Shown here piece by piece: positions 17,004 through 26,413 of a DNA stretch of 64,000 bases. Both the position numbers and the translations under genes were made by a program. The DNA comes from Arthrobacter sp. GMC3 (GTDB lineage: Bacteria; Actinomycetota; Actinomycetes; Actinomycetales; Micrococcaceae). The first letter of the stretch is position 1. Each line of letters starts with the position of its first letter. Below the pieces are notes generated by a model. The model was not told where the DNA came from and searched no databases. It saw only the letters and a program-made list of their open reading frames with translations. The stretch covers positions 19,963 through 83,962 of the forward strand of contig NZ_PJIO01000004.1 of NCBI RefSeq assembly GCF_002929305.1, read 5' to 3'.

Positions 17004-18028
17004 CCGTTTACCTCAATCTTTGTGTCGTCGTGCCAGAAAACGAACTCCTCAATCTCCACGGAACGAGCACGCGCAAACGCCTCGGCAACGCCCTGCAGCA
17101 CGGCGGTGGCAAGCACAGTGCGAATCGCCGTCGAGCCTGTTCTTGGCAGGCGCAGGACAAACAAGGCGCCATTTGATTCAATGTCACATTCGGTGATCAG
17201 TAAAGTGGGGTGTCCAGCGGCCGCCAGCGTGGTGGCCAATTTGATTTCACGATCGTCGCCCACCACCAGATGGACTGTGTTCCCAGCAGACTCCATCTCG
17301 CCATGGAGGTAGTTTCGAGTGGTCAGGGCAGAGCTTGGGATGCGGCAAACCTCGCGCAGCAGGAGCGCGCCCGCCTCGGTAGCCGCGCGGTCTGCTCCGG
17401 AACCGATGACGTCGGCGCCCACTGAGGTGAGCGCAGCGTCAACCAGTTTGGCAACAATTGGCTCGGCCTGGATTTCGAGGGCGCGCAGGTGCCCATCAAT
17501 GCCATTCCATTCTGCACGGGCTTGGGCAGTCGTGGCCCCTGCAATAACACTGGCAAGCATGGCCAAGCCAACAAGCGTCCCAGTGTATCCAATAGTGGAG
17601 GCATAGGAATCGTGCTCTGTACCAAGGTCAATGGCCTGCCCCTGAGGAACTGAGGCGGTCAGGGAGTTCTCAGCGATATTCGTCAACGACCAACGTTTTG
17701 AGGATTCCCATAACCCTACAGCGGCAAGGGTTTCCGGGCTGCGGCCCGACTGGGAAATGCCGACAGCCACACCCTCCTTAGCTGCCAGGAGCTCGGAGGC
17801 AATCTCGCGTGAGGCGGGAAAACCTGCCTCCGTCAGGATGCGCACCGGGAGTGCGGCAGCTGCGTAACTTGCTCCCATGCCCACAAAAACCGGTCCACCC
17901 TGGGCAGCCCAGCCGGCCACATCAGTTTGAATCCGATCGAGCTGCGCGGCAACCCGGTCGGCCATGCGCACCAGCGCCTCAGGTTGGGCAGCACGCGCGC
18001 TGTGAAAGTCGATTCGATGGGTAGTCAT
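17000..18028 (-). CDS. SIS-domain sugar isomerase/deaminase-like protein
   Basis: 342 residues with two SIS domains. The first has VFVGMGASYAAAALPVRILTE and the phosphosugar loop ISQSGRSPETL. The second has GSGADRAATEAGALLLREV and LHGEMES. The arrangement resembles the isomerase half of GlmS and the AgaS/FrlB proteins. Next to a hexosamine kinase, a role in converting an amino-sugar phosphate to a hexose phosphate is likely. It overlaps the kinase gene by ATGA. No glutaminase domain is present, so it is not a GlmS synthase. Confidence 0.83.
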   Translation of the reverse strand: MTTHRIDFHSARAAQPEALVRMADRVAAQLDRIQTDVAGWAAQGGPVFVGMGASYAAAALPVRILTEAGFPASREIASELLAAKEGVAVGISQSGRSPETLAAVGLWESSKRWSLTNIAENSLTASVPQGQAIDLGTEHDSYASTIGYTGTLVGLAMLASVIAGATTAQARAEWNGIDGHLRALEIQAEPIVAKLVDAALTSVGADVIGSGADRAATEAGALLLREVCRIPSSALTTRNYLHGEMESAGNTVHLVVGDDREIKLATTLAAAGHPTLLITECDIESNGALFVLRLPRTGSTAIRTVLATAVLQGVAEAFARARSVEIEEFVFWHDDTKIEVNG

Positions 18029-18093
18029 TCTCTTTTTCCTCTCAACCGGCCACTTAGCCGGTAGTTGCTATGGCCCACGTGGGGCGATTGCCA

Positions 18094-19089
18094 TTACGAC
18101 GTCGGCAGGAGCTGGGTTGCGCTGAGCCGGTCAAATGCAGCATCGATGTGCGGATCAGTCCGAGAACGCGAGGGATCTGCGTCAAACCAGGCGACTGACT
18201 CCCGGAGCCCGTCGAGGAGGCTGCGCTGTTCGGTAAAGCCGGGGACGAGCCGCTGCAGACGTGAATTGTCGTACAGGACGGTGTGCCTGAAATCTTCGAC
18301 CAGGACCAGGTCCATCCAATCGACCTCGCGGCCAATGTCTGCACTCGACTTGTGCACCAAAGACGGAGTGGAAACTCCGGCAGCGCGGGCCAGTGTGCGA
18401 TGAATTTGGTCCCAAGTTAGTGCTGTCTCGGAAGTGATGTGGATCTGCTCGCCCACGGCCCGCTGGTTGGCGAGCAAAGGAACAAATGCGGCGGCAAAAT
18501 CATCAGCGTGCATGATGTTCCACAGGGATGTGCCATCTCCGTGAACCACCACGGGCTTTCCGGCGCGGAAGCGGTCAACGGCAGTCCATCCCGACAGCAC
18601 AGGAAGGGTGGTCCGGTCATAAACATGCGATGGTCGCACAATTGTGGTGGGGAGGCCGTCACGGTAGGCAGCCTCCACGGTGTTCTCACACAGGATCTTG
18701 TTGGCCGGATAGTCGAACAATCCAGCGCGGCGGGGCGAAGATTCACGGATCGGCAGCAGTGGCGCCGGGTGTGCGTACACCGAGCACGTGGAGAGGAAGA
18801 CGTACTGGTCAACGCGATCTGCAAGGACCGAGAGTTCGGCGCTGACATCTACCGGCGAATAGCCAACAAAGCTGGCAGCGGCATCGAAGTGCTCAGAGCC
18901 GAGCACCTCAGCGAATTCTGCGGGGTTGTGGACGTCTGCGTGAAGGGTGCGCACGCCCGCAATAGCGGGGCGGGTTGTTGTGCGTCCCCTGTTCACCACA
19001 GTCACATCCAACCCTGCGGCAACGGCCCGGGCCGCCACGGCAGAGCTGATGACGCCGGTTCCTCCCAAAAGTACTACTCGCGCGCTCAT
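18094..19089 (-). CDS. NAD-dependent epimerase/dehydratase-family protein
   Basis: 331 residues of the extended short-chain dehydrogenase type, with the N-terminal nucleotide loop VVLLGGTGVISSAVAARAV, the STCSVYA catalytic serine segment and a YPANK sequence giving the Tyr-x-x-x-Lys pair. The Gly-rich loop ends GVISS instead of GFIGS, an unusual variation. It lies inside the amino-sugar operon and overlaps the upstream gene by four bases. The substrate is unknown; sugar oxidation or epimerisation is the likely chemistry. Confidence 0.8.
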   Translation of the reverse strand: MSARVVLLGGTGVISSAVAARAVAAGLDVTVVNRGRTTTRPAIAGVRTLHADVHNPAEFAEVLGSEHFDAAASFVGYSPVDVSAELSVLADRVDQYVFLSTCSVYAHPAPLLPIRESSPRRAGLFDYPANKILCENTVEAAYRDGLPTTIVRPSHVYDRTTLPVLSGWTAVDRFRAGKPVVVHGDGTSLWNIMHADDFAAAFVPLLANQRAVGEQIHITSETALTWDQIHRTLARAAGVSTPSLVHKSSADIGREVDWMDLVLVEDFRHTVLYDNSRLQRLVPGFTEQRSLLDGLRESVAWFDADPSRSRTDPHIDAAFDRLSATQLLPTS

Positions 19090-19853
19090 ACTTCTTCCTT
19101 TCCATAGACAAGTCGGGCTTCTTTGAGAGTCCTGTAGCTGGCACCCAGCGCCTCAATCATGTTTCCTTCAACCCGGTCAAGTTCGATGATGGTCCACTCG
19201 GGGTTCACTGCTGCGAGGGCCGGGCGCACGTCGACGGCACCGGTTCCGATCGGCACCATGACATCGCTGAGGCCGTGTCCCGGCCCGTCCTTGGCATGGA
19301 CCGAGACCAGGCGATCGCCCAGGGACGTGGCCACCTTGACCATGTCCTTACCTGCAACGCCCACCCAATACAGGTCAAGCTGCATGAGGACCCGGGGATC
19401 GCTTTCCTCCTGCAGCACCTCGTACCAGGTGCGTCCCGCGTCGGATCCTGTGGCCTCAGCAAATTCGTAGTAGTGGTTGTGATAGGCAATTCGCATGCCA
19501 TGGGCTGCTGCCCGCTCGGCAGCATCGTTGACGCGTTCAAGCCCGCGCAGCAGGGATTCCCGGTCCTTGAACTCTTCTTCCTCCAGGCTCCAGGCAAGAG
19601 TGTCCACGCCAAGCTCTGAGTAGGTCTCAAGCGTGGCCTCTCCGGTCTGCCCTGTCGGAAATGGGGCATGGGCCGAACAGACGTCCAGGCCGGCCCTATC
19701 TAGTGATTGGCGGAATTTCACAGGAGTGCGCCCGTAGAGATCTATGGTTTCGACTGCAAGGAAGCCTTGGCCAGCCAGTTCAGCTAGCACCCGGTCAAGG
19801 TCCTTGCGGGCAGCGGAGTGCACCGACCACAATTGGACCGCAGCGGGTCTCAT
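19086..19853 (-). CDS. Sugar-phosphate isomerase/epimerase-like TIM-barrel protein (xylose isomerase-like)
   Basis: 255 residues of the AP_endonuc_2 fold. Metal-ligand segments are visible: AYHNHYYEFA, MQLDLYWVGVAG, VSVHAKDG and IIELD. Such proteins in sugar clusters act as isomerases, epimerases or 3-keto-sugar hydrolases. The neighbouring ThuA-like gene supports an oxidised-sugar pathway, since TIM-barrel and ThuA proteins travel together. It overlaps genes on both sides by four bases. Confidence 0.8.
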   Translation of the reverse strand: MRPAAVQLWSVHSAARKDLDRVLAELAGQGFLAVETIDLYGRTPVKFRQSLDRAGLDVCSAHAPFPTGQTGEATLETYSELGVDTLAWSLEEEEFKDRESLLRGLERVNDAAERAAAHGMRIAYHNHYYEFAEATGSDAGRTWYEVLQEESDPRVLMQLDLYWVGVAGKDMVKVATSLGDRLVSVHAKDGPGHGLSDVMVPIGTGAVDVRPALAAVNPEWTIIELDRVEGNMIEALGASYRTLKEARLVYGKEEV

Positions 19854-20611
19854 GATGTTCGCTCCTCAGCAGTGGCGGCATCGGGGCCGATGAAACGCCC
19901 GTTACCCAAGGGGAACCTTGTCGACCAGGTCTGAACCGAGTCCAGCGTGACACCCCCGGCCCAAAGGACAGCTTGACGAAGCAATTGCCGAAAATGCGGG
20001 TTGCCCCAAGCCCTCATGTCGTGGCCGAGCGCCACATACACCACCCGCCCTTCACCGTGATTGCGTACATAGACAACCGGTTGGTGCTCACCCTCGGGGG
20101 TTACACGGTGGGCAAGGACTCGGACGTCAGCGTTAACCTCAATCACGTAGAACTCATCTTCAAGGTGAAAGTCCGTCATGTGCGCCGTCACTGCGTGATC
20201 CTCAGCCACGATGACTTGGTAATAGCCTTCCGAGCCGTGGTCGCCGTGAGAGAGGTACCGCGATCCGAAGAGGTCGTGCGCAATGCCGTCGCCGGCCATC
20301 CCCGCCTCAGTGAACCCGAATAGGTTACTGCTGTGAAGTATTACCAAACCTTTGCCGGCTGCGACGTCGTCGGCCAAGGCCTTCTGCTGCGCCACGTCGA
20401 AGACAACCGACGAACGGTACAGCACGTACACATCTGCCTCGGCTGTGGCCGGAGGCTGTTGGATGAAGCGGTCCAGGCCGAGGGCGGCGTCAGCGACGAC
20501 GCCACCCTCAGCCACCACATCACGCAGGGCGGCAGCAGCACCCAACAGGTCGTGGTGCAGATCGGTGCCATCGACAATGATCTGGGCCCGTAAAGGGGAG
20601 GCTAGTTTCAC
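19850..20611 (-). CDS. ThuA-like (trehalose utilisation family) protein
   Basis: 253 residues with the glutamine-amidotransferase-like ThuA fold: GLVILHSSN, a histidine-rich mid-region (YLSHGDHGSEGYYQVIVAEDHAVTAHM), EFYVIEVNADVRVLA and the C-terminal GRVVYVALGHDMRAW. ThuA is known from trehalose/sucrose catabolism through 3-keto sugars. Here it sits between the binding protein gene and the TIM-barrel gene, overlapping both. Confidence 0.83.
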   Translation of the reverse strand: MKLASPLRAQIIVDGTDLHHDLLGAAAALRDVVAEGGVVADAALGLDRFIQQPPATAEADVYVLYRSSVVFDVAQQKALADDVAAGKGLVILHSSNLFGFTEAGMAGDGIAHDLFGSRYLSHGDHGSEGYYQVIVAEDHAVTAHMTDFHLEDEFYVIEVNADVRVLAHRVTPEGEHQPVVYVRNHGEGRVVYVALGHDMRAWGNPHFRQLLRQAVLWAGGVTLDSVQTWSTRFPLGNGRFIGPDAATAEERTS

Positions 20612-22263
20612 GCCTTGACCGCCTCAGCAAATTCAGTCGCGATCTTCTCGCCTCCATTGCTCTTCCAAGTAGAAACGGCGCTCTTCAACGAAGCGGAACT
20701 TGACCGGCCAAGAAAAACGGCCGTAATGGCATCCGTCATGCCCTGCTCAAGCGAGGCGCCCTTGCTGTTTTGGGTCGGGGAATAGAGGTGGGCGGTTGGA
20801 TCTTCCGCCAGGTACGGGATGACCGAGGTCTGCCAGGCGTGGATTGCAGCGTCAACTCCGGGGGCACCCTGAGGATTCACCAAGACCTGCGGTCCGCCAG
20901 CAATGTAGGCGAAACCAAGGTCCTGTTCTCGCTGGCCACGTTCTGTAAGGATGGCGACGCCGTCGCGCATCTCATAGTTTGTCCCCTCCTGGCCGTATGA
21001 AGCAATGAATGACTCCTTTGAGCCGAACGGTGCGCACAACCAGTTCATGGTCTTCAGGAATTGGTCGATCTTCTTCTCATCGGTGGTCTTCTTGAGCATG
21101 GTGATGGCGTAGGCGCCCTTGCCGGTCCAATAGGTGGGTGTGGCGGTGCCGTCGAAGCCGAAGGACGGCATCATGCTGAACACGAGGTTGCGGTCGTCGG
21201 CGATGATGCCGAATGCGCGATTGCCGTCATACGTCATGGCAAGCTTGGAGGTGCGGAACAGTGAATCGCGACGGGTCTTCTCAAGAGTTGCGGTGTCCGG
21301 GTGGAAATAGCCGGCCTTGTAGTACGTGGCCATTTTCTCGATGGCGGGGATGAACTGTTCCGATTCAAAGTGGGAAGTAAACGTGCCGTCGCTGGCTTGC
21401 GTCCACTTGTTTTGCACTCCGTAGGATTGCAAAATGAAGTCGGTGATCGGGTTGCCGAGTGCGTAGACGCCGGCTTTCGGGTCTGTCACTGCTTTCATGG
21501 ACTCCTCGAACTCCTCAAGGGACTTCGGGGTAAGGTTGGCGCCTGCCTTCTCGAAGACATCCGGCTTGGTGTACATCTGACCACCGAAAACCGGGTCGGT
21601 CTTGGGTACTCCGTACATCCTGCCGTTGAGCAGTCCGTTCTTCCAGGCGTAGGGAGGGATTCCTGCAAGGTTGGGGTACTTCTTGACGGCGTCGCCGGAG
21701 ATGAAGTCCGAGAGATCGGTGAACTGGGTCTTGGCCAACTCGGGCAGCCGGTTCACCGTCATGTTTACGGGTACGGAGACCACGTCGGGCAGGTCGTTGC
21801 CGGCAACCATGGCCGGGAACTTTTGCGGGAAGTCTGCGTACGGCACCATGACTGGCTTGAGCTTGAGGTTCAGCTCCTTGTTCAGGATTTGCCAGTAGGC
21901 GTTCTCTTCCAAGGGCGGAGCGGGCTGGCCGTACGTCATGACCAGGAATTCAAATTCGCTACCGTCGCCTACGACGTCTTTGACGGTGACCGGGCCATTC
22001 ATGGGGAATGAGGCGTACACGTCCATGACACCGTCGCTCGTGCCAGGCAGGGTGGGTGTTGGCTTGACGGGTGCCGCAAAGGCTGGCAAGGCAACGGCTT
22101 CCTGACCACCGGCAAGTGCTGTCTTGCTTCCATTCGAACAGGCCGTCAGCGCGGCAGGTGAAAGCACCAGGCCTACGGCACCAAAGAGGGAGAACTTGAG
22201 CATCTTGCGGCGGGGAATGCTGGAAGTGGGGGCGCCGAATGAAGAACCACTGTGTTGCGTCAT
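20608..22263 (-). CDS. Carbohydrate ABC transporter binding lipoprotein (LipO-like, Tat-type leader)
   Basis: 551 residues, starting seven bases after AAGGAG. The leader has a twin-arginine stretch (PRRKMLKFSLFG) and ends at LTACSNG, so it is probably a Tat-exported lipoprotein. The mature part shows family features of the large binding proteins paired with LplB/YtcP permeases (YWQILNKELNLKLKPVMVP, LPELAKTQFTDLSDFI, PKTDPVFGGQMYTKPDVFEKAG). It delivers an oligosaccharide to the permeases encoded just upstream. An amino-sugar oligomer is inferred from the neighbouring GH20 and GH9 genes. Confidence 0.87.
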   Translation of the reverse strand: MTQHSGSSFGAPTSSIPRRKMLKFSLFGAVGLVLSPAALTACSNGSKTALAGGQEAVALPAFAAPVKPTPTLPGTSDGVMDVYASFPMNGPVTVKDVVGDGSEFEFLVMTYGQPAPPLEENAYWQILNKELNLKLKPVMVPYADFPQKFPAMVAGNDLPDVVSVPVNMTVNRLPELAKTQFTDLSDFISGDAVKKYPNLAGIPPYAWKNGLLNGRMYGVPKTDPVFGGQMYTKPDVFEKAGANLTPKSLEEFEESMKAVTDPKAGVYALGNPITDFILQSYGVQNKWTQASDGTFTSHFESEQFIPAIEKMATYYKAGYFHPDTATLEKTRRDSLFRTSKLAMTYDGNRAFGIIADDRNLVFSMMPSFGFDGTATPTYWTGKGAYAITMLKKTTDEKKIDQFLKTMNWLCAPFGSKESFIASYGQEGTNYEMRDGVAILTERGQREQDLGFAYIAGGPQVLVNPQGAPGVDAAIHAWQTSVIPYLAEDPTAHLYSPTQNSKGASLEQGMTDAITAVFLGRSSSASLKSAVSTWKSNGGEKIATEFAEAVKA

Positions 22264-22329
22264 GACGTTGTAACTCCTTGTAGGTGATGGGGTAGCTAGG
22301 TGTGTTGGATGCTGATTGGTGAAGCGTGT

Positions 22330-23229
22330 TTAGCCCTTGACAGCCCCGGTGAGCATGCCCTTGGACATGTGTTTGGTGAGGAAAGGGTAAGCGAGCAGGA
22401 TGGGGATGGTGGAGATGACAACGAAAGCCATTTGGACGGCTTGTTGTGGTGGGCGGACCATTCCGGGAATCTGTTGTGCCGTGCTGGAGATGTTGTTCTG
22501 CAGCACGAATGAGCGCATAAGCAGCTGGAGCGGCCATTTGTCGGTGTCGGTAAGGTAAAGCAGCGGACCAAAGTAGTTGTTCCAGTAGCCCACGGCCAGG
22601 AAGAGACCAACGACGGCGATTGACGCTCGGGAGAGCGGGATGACCAGCTGCCACAGGACCCGCCATTCGGAGGCACCGTCGATTCGTGCCGCCTCAAACA
22701 TCTCCTGCGGGATGCTTTGGATGAAACCGCGGATAATGATGATGTTGAAGGCGCTGACAGCACCGGGGATGATGAGCGCCCAGTAGGTGTTCAACATGCC
22801 CATGTTCTTGACCATGAGGTAAACCGGAATCATGCCCGGTCCAAACAGCAAGGTAATGAGCACGAAGGTCAACAGGCCCTTTTGGAACAGCGAACCCTTG
22901 CGGGACAGTCCGTAAGCGGCAAGCACGGTGCACGTCAGGCTGAATAGCGTGCCAACCACGGTGATGCCAACGCTAATGATGATTGACCTGGTCACCTGGG
23001 TGCCGTTGAAGATCTGGCGGTAGGCCTCAAAGGATATTTCAGTCGGAATGATGACGTAGCCACCATTGCGGTCAATCTCAGTTTGGGTTGCAAGCGATGT
23101 GGAGACCACGACCAGGAACGGGAAGATGACCAAGGCACACATCAAAACAATGCCGAGGGCGCGTGACACGGAGGCGAACGGAGTAGGCTTCCCCATCCAT
23201 GCGGGGCGGGTTTCAGTTGAGCGACTCAT
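22330..23229 (-). CDS. Carbohydrate ABC transporter permease (YtcP/MalG type)
   Basis: 299 residues and about six membrane helices. The EAA loop reads IPQEMFEAARIDGASEWRVLWQLVIPLSR. The first third (TEISFEAYRQIFNG) and the end (LAYPFLTKHMSKGMLTGAVKG) are the family's usual termini. It overlaps the stop of the previous permease gene (23226) by four bases. It forms the heterodimeric channel with that gene product. Confidence 0.9.
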   Translation of the reverse strand: MSRSTETRPAWMGKPTPFASVSRALGIVLMCALVIFPFLVVVSTSLATQTEIDRNGGYVIIPTEISFEAYRQIFNGTQVTRSIIISVGITVVGTLFSLTCTVLAAYGLSRKGSLFQKGLLTFVLITLLFGPGMIPVYLMVKNMGMLNTYWALIIPGAVSAFNIIIIRGFIQSIPQEMFEAARIDGASEWRVLWQLVIPLSRASIAVVGLFLAVGYWNNYFGPLLYLTDTDKWPLQLLMRSFVLQNNISSTAQQIPGMVRPPQQAVQMAFVVISTIPILLAYPFLTKHMSKGMLTGAVKG

Positions 23230-24218
23230 GATTTGTAGATGCCGTCCTCTCCAAGTTTGTGGGCGAATTTATTGGCAGCGAGCACCAGAACTAGGGAGAC
23301 CACTCCCTTGAGCAGGCCGGCAGCGGTTGCTGCACCCCAGTTGCCGTCCACCACACCATTGAAGTAAACAAAGGTGTCCAGCACTTCCGCTGCGCCCGGC
23401 CCCACGGCGTCGCGCTGGAGCAGGATCTGCTCGAAGCCCACTGTGAGGGAATCTCCGAGGCGCAGGATGAGCATGAGCACGATAATCGGGCGCATGCCCG
23501 GCAGCGTTACATGCCAAAACCGCTTGAAGGATCCGGCTCCGTCGATGGCCGCTGCCTCGTACTGGCTGGCGTCGATCGCTGCGATGGCCGCCAGAAAGAT
23601 GATGGTGCCCCAGCCTGCGTCCTTCCAGATGCCCTGGAAGGTGATCAGCAGTTTGAAGGTTTCGGGGTTGGACATGATGTCCAACGGCGAGATGCCGTTG
23701 TTGATCAAGAAGCGGTTGACGACGCCGGCGCCGCCGAACATCTGCTGGAACAAGGCCACAATGATGACCCACGACAGGAAGTGGGGAAGGTAGATAACTG
23801 ACTGGGTAAACTTCTTGACCCCCGAGCGCATCACCGAGTTCAGGAACACGGCGAGCATGATGGGGACGGGGAAAAATAGGATCAGCTGCAGTGCAGTGAC
23901 TTGAAGCGTGTTGGAGAAGGCATTCCAGAACCCGGCGTCGGCAAAGAGGGCTGTGAAGTTGTCAAAGCCAACCCACTCCGAATCCCTGATGCCCAGGAAA
24001 GGCACATAGTCCATGAATGCAATGACGTTGCCCAGAAGCGGTATGTAGGTGAACAGCATCAGGACGATGACCGCCGGTGCGACCATAATAAGCAGGGGGT
24101 AGTCCCGCCGCCAACGGGCCAGGAAGGGCACCTTGCGATCAGGTTCCCCAGACTGCAGGTCCTTCCTGGACAACCGGCGGACCGGTGCTGGGGCGGTCGA
24201 TTTTACGTCGATTGCCAC
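23226..24218 (-). CDS. Carbohydrate ABC transporter permease (LplB/YteP type)
   Basis: 330 residues from GTG 24218, preceded by GTGAGG; an ATG at 24290 in the same frame has no visible ribosome site and adds a basic, unconserved leader. The body has the LplB pattern (YPLLIMVAPAVIVLMLFTYI, FQGIWKDAGWGTIIFLAAIA) and the EAA loop DASQYEAAAIDGAGSFKRFWHVTLPGM. It is the first gene of the minus-strand amino-sugar operon running to 15166. Confidence 0.88.
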   Translation of the reverse strand: MAIDVKSTAPAPVRRLSRKDLQSGEPDRKVPFLARWRRDYPLLIMVAPAVIVLMLFTYIPLLGNVIAFMDYVPFLGIRDSEWVGFDNFTALFADAGFWNAFSNTLQVTALQLILFFPVPIMLAVFLNSVMRSGVKKFTQSVIYLPHFLSWVIIVALFQQMFGGAGVVNRFLINNGISPLDIMSNPETFKLLITFQGIWKDAGWGTIIFLAAIAAIDASQYEAAAIDGAGSFKRFWHVTLPGMRPIIVLMLILRLGDSLTVGFEQILLQRDAVGPGAAEVLDTFVYFNGVVDGNWGAATAAGLLKGVVSLVLVLAANKFAHKLGEDGIYKS

Positions 24219-24652
24219 GCGTGCCTCACTTCCCCTTCGGCCCTGGCGCTTCCTTGCAAACCAGACAAGACCAGAAGGTGAATGAAACATACCACTAGAA
24301 ACAACAGTGGAACAAGTGGTTGTGAAATTTGATTTTGGTCTTCGGTTGTCTTATGAGCCGAAACACTTTCGGTGAACCTTCAATGAACTTTCAGCTAACT
24401 GTCACCGCGGCTATACCCTGGAGTAGCCTGGTGGGGAGTGAAGCCAGTGGGCGTGGCCACGCACTTCCTCTACATTACCGAGCATTTCACGTGGACCCGT
24501 CTCCGGTGCGGAACGCTCCCGGAATTACGAAAAGCCACCCAGGGCTTGCTTGTTGGATTGCCTGGGGCGAATGCGCCGTTTCTGAGGAGTTGCGATAGGA
24601 ACCACTAGGACCGGAAGGTGACAAAGAATTCAAATCATGCTTATGTGGTCTT
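24219..24652. promoter_or_regulatory. Divergent promoter region of importer operon and GH20 gene
   Basis: This 434-bp region has no convincing gene. It carries two copies of a direct-repeat motif: TGGTCTT-N3-TTGTCTT at 24336-24352, on the importer side, and TGGTCTT-N3-TTGTATT at 24646-24662, which overlaps the GH20 start. Further TGG-rich half sites lie at about 24306-24322. Confidence 0.5.
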
Positions 24653-24662
24653 ATGTTGTATT
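24646..24662 (+). promoter_or_regulatory. Candidate amino-sugar operator overlapping the GH20 start
   Basis: TGGTCTT and TTGTATT are separated by three bases, giving a 10-bp repeat spacing. The same arrangement occurs at 24336-24352 and, on the minus strand, at 28837-28853. Binding here would block the start of the GH20 transcript or its translation. Confidence 0.45.
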
Positions 24663-26326
24663 GTGATGCACCACACGAAAATGTCCATGACAGGTACGCT
24701 TCCCTTGTCCCGCGCCCCCAAAGCATTGAGCCAGGCCTGGGTGAGCTTGAACTGTGCGCAGGTTTTGGGCTCAGTGTCGAAGGTCCCGATTCAAGCGCAG
24801 TGGCCCATGCAAGTCTCAGGACCCTGGCCCGGCACGGTCTGCTGGGTTCCCCGGACGGTTCGAGCCCCGTCCGGCTCTCTGTGCGCACCGGGGTGACGCC
24901 CGAAGGTGCAGCATACGGAGGGTATCGGCTTGAAATTGAAACGGACGGCGTTGAGATCACCGCCACCGACGCCGAAGCTGTGGTCAATGCCTTCACCACG
25001 TTGACCCAGCTATTGCCCGCATCCGCGCTACGCCGAGACGGCCTGCCGCACGGTGCCTCCGTTGTGCTTCCTGTGGGAGTCATTGAAGATGCGCCCGCAT
25101 ACCCCTGGCGCGGCGCTATGCTCGACGTTGCCCGCCACTATCAGCCGCCCCGCACAGCGCTGCGCTACATTGACCTGCTCGCGGCCCACAAATTCAATAG
25201 GCTGCATCTGCATCTGACTGACGACCAAGGATTCAGGATTATCTCTGAGGCTTTCCCCCGGCTGGAGGAAGCCGCAGCGTGGCGCCCCTCGACCAAGCTG
25301 GGCCCCGAAGGGGAACCGGACAACACCCCGCACGGCGGTATCTACACTATGGCCGACCTTGCCGAGATCGCCAGTTACGCACGTGAACGTGGCATCGAAT
25401 TGGTTCCGGAAATTGATGTGCCAGGGCACACAAGTGCCCTGCGCGCGGCCTATCCGGAGTTAGGCAGGCCGGGGGAGGACCACCAGATTCAGGACACTGT
25501 CTGGGCTGGCGGGTCATCCGTGAGCCCTGCCCGCCATACGGCAGAAATGCTTGGCGCTCTCCTTGAGGAGCTCGTCACCGCGACGCAGGTGAAGTATGTG
25601 CACCTCGGGGGCGACGAATGTGACATGTCCTGGTGGGCCGGGGATCCTGTCATTGCTGCGGAGATGGCTGAACACGGGTACACCCAGCCCGAACAGATGC
25701 ACGGACATCTGCTGCGCACCCTTGCCGGGCGCCTCGCAACCCTGGGCGTCCGCGCCCTCGTGTGGGATGAGGCAGTCCTGACCGGGGGAGTTCTGGAAGA
25801 TACCATCGTGACTGCCTGGCGCGGAGATACGGCGCAGGCACGTTCGGCCCGGACCCAAGATGTGGTGCGTTCTCCGCTCTACCCCACATATTTCAACTTT
25901 GACCAATCCGACGACGAAAGTGAGCCCCGATCAGAGGGTGGGCCCATGACCGTCGAGGACGTTGCAAAGTTTGAGCCGATCCCCTCGGATTGGGATGCGC
26001 AACAGGCAGGTCACGTGTTGGGTGGGCAGTTTCAGATCTGGACCGAATGGGTCAATTCAGAACGCAAGCTTGATTACTTGGCATTCCCGCGGGCCTGCGC
26101 CTTGGCCGAGGTGCTTTGGTCCGGCCCCGTCAGTAACGTGCCGGAACTTGTTGGCCGGATCAAGTCTCATCTGCCGCGACTGGACGCCCTGGGGGTTGAA
26201 TACCGGCCTTTCGAGGGGCCTAAGCCGTGGCAGGCGGGGGGCACCGGCGTATGGCAGCGCACTGCTCGGGGCACCATGGATGCCACCAGAAAGTGGCTCG
26301 ACTCGGTGTCTGACCAGGCATCGTAG
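24653..26326 (+). CDS. Beta-N-acetylhexosaminidase, GH20, cytoplasmic
   Basis: 557 residues as read. The catalytic barrel is complete: HLHLTDDQGFRIISEAFPRL, ELVPEIDVPGHTSALRAAYP and the catalytic pair Asp321-Glu322 in LGGDECDMSWW. It uses substrate-assisted catalysis to release GlcNAc or GalNAc from oligomers. No signal peptide is visible, so it should act on imported chitooligosaccharides or glycan fragments. The start is odd. ATG 24653 has no ribosome-binding site, and a natural-looking N-terminus (MTGTLP at about 24688) is in another frame, joining after one extra base. Either the first codons differ by an indel or this is the real start. Confidence 0.88.
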   Translation: MLYCDAPHENVHDRYASLVPRPQSIEPGLGELELCAGFGLSVEGPDSSAVAHASLRTLARHGLLGSPDGSSPVRLSVRTGVTPEGAAYGGYRLEIETDGVEITATDAEAVVNAFTTLTQLLPASALRRDGLPHGASVVLPVGVIEDAPAYPWRGAMLDVARHYQPPRTALRYIDLLAAHKFNRLHLHLTDDQGFRIISEAFPRLEEAAAWRPSTKLGPEGEPDNTPHGGIYTMADLAEIASYARERGIELVPEIDVPGHTSALRAAYPELGRPGEDHQIQDTVWAGGSSVSPARHTAEMLGALLEELVTATQVKYVHLGGDECDMSWWAGDPVIAAEMAEHGYTQPEQMHGHLLRTLAGRLATLGVRALVWDEAVLTGGVLEDTIVTAWRGDTAQARSARTQDVVRSPLYPTYFNFDQSDDESEPRSEGGPMTVEDVAKFEPIPSDWDAQQAGHVLGGQFQIWTEWVNSERKLDYLAFPRACALAEVLWSGPVSNVPELVGRIKSHLPRLDALGVEYRPFEGPKPWQAGGTGVWQRTARGTMDATRKWLDSVSDQAS

Positions 26327-26343
26327 CCGAATTTGTGAGATCT

Positions 26344-26384
26344 AGATAAGGACCCCGTCAGTTTCGCCGGGGTCCTTATCTTTT
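26344..26384. terminator. Intrinsic terminator between GH20 and GNAT genes
   Basis: A perfect 13-bp stem (AGATAAGGACCCC / GGGGTCCTTATCT) with a 12-base loop is followed by TTT. It lies just after the GH20 stop and before the convergent GNAT gene, so it can serve both directions. Confidence 0.9.
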
Positions 26385-26413
26385 GCGTCAGTTGGAATAC
26401 TTTGTGGGCAGGT

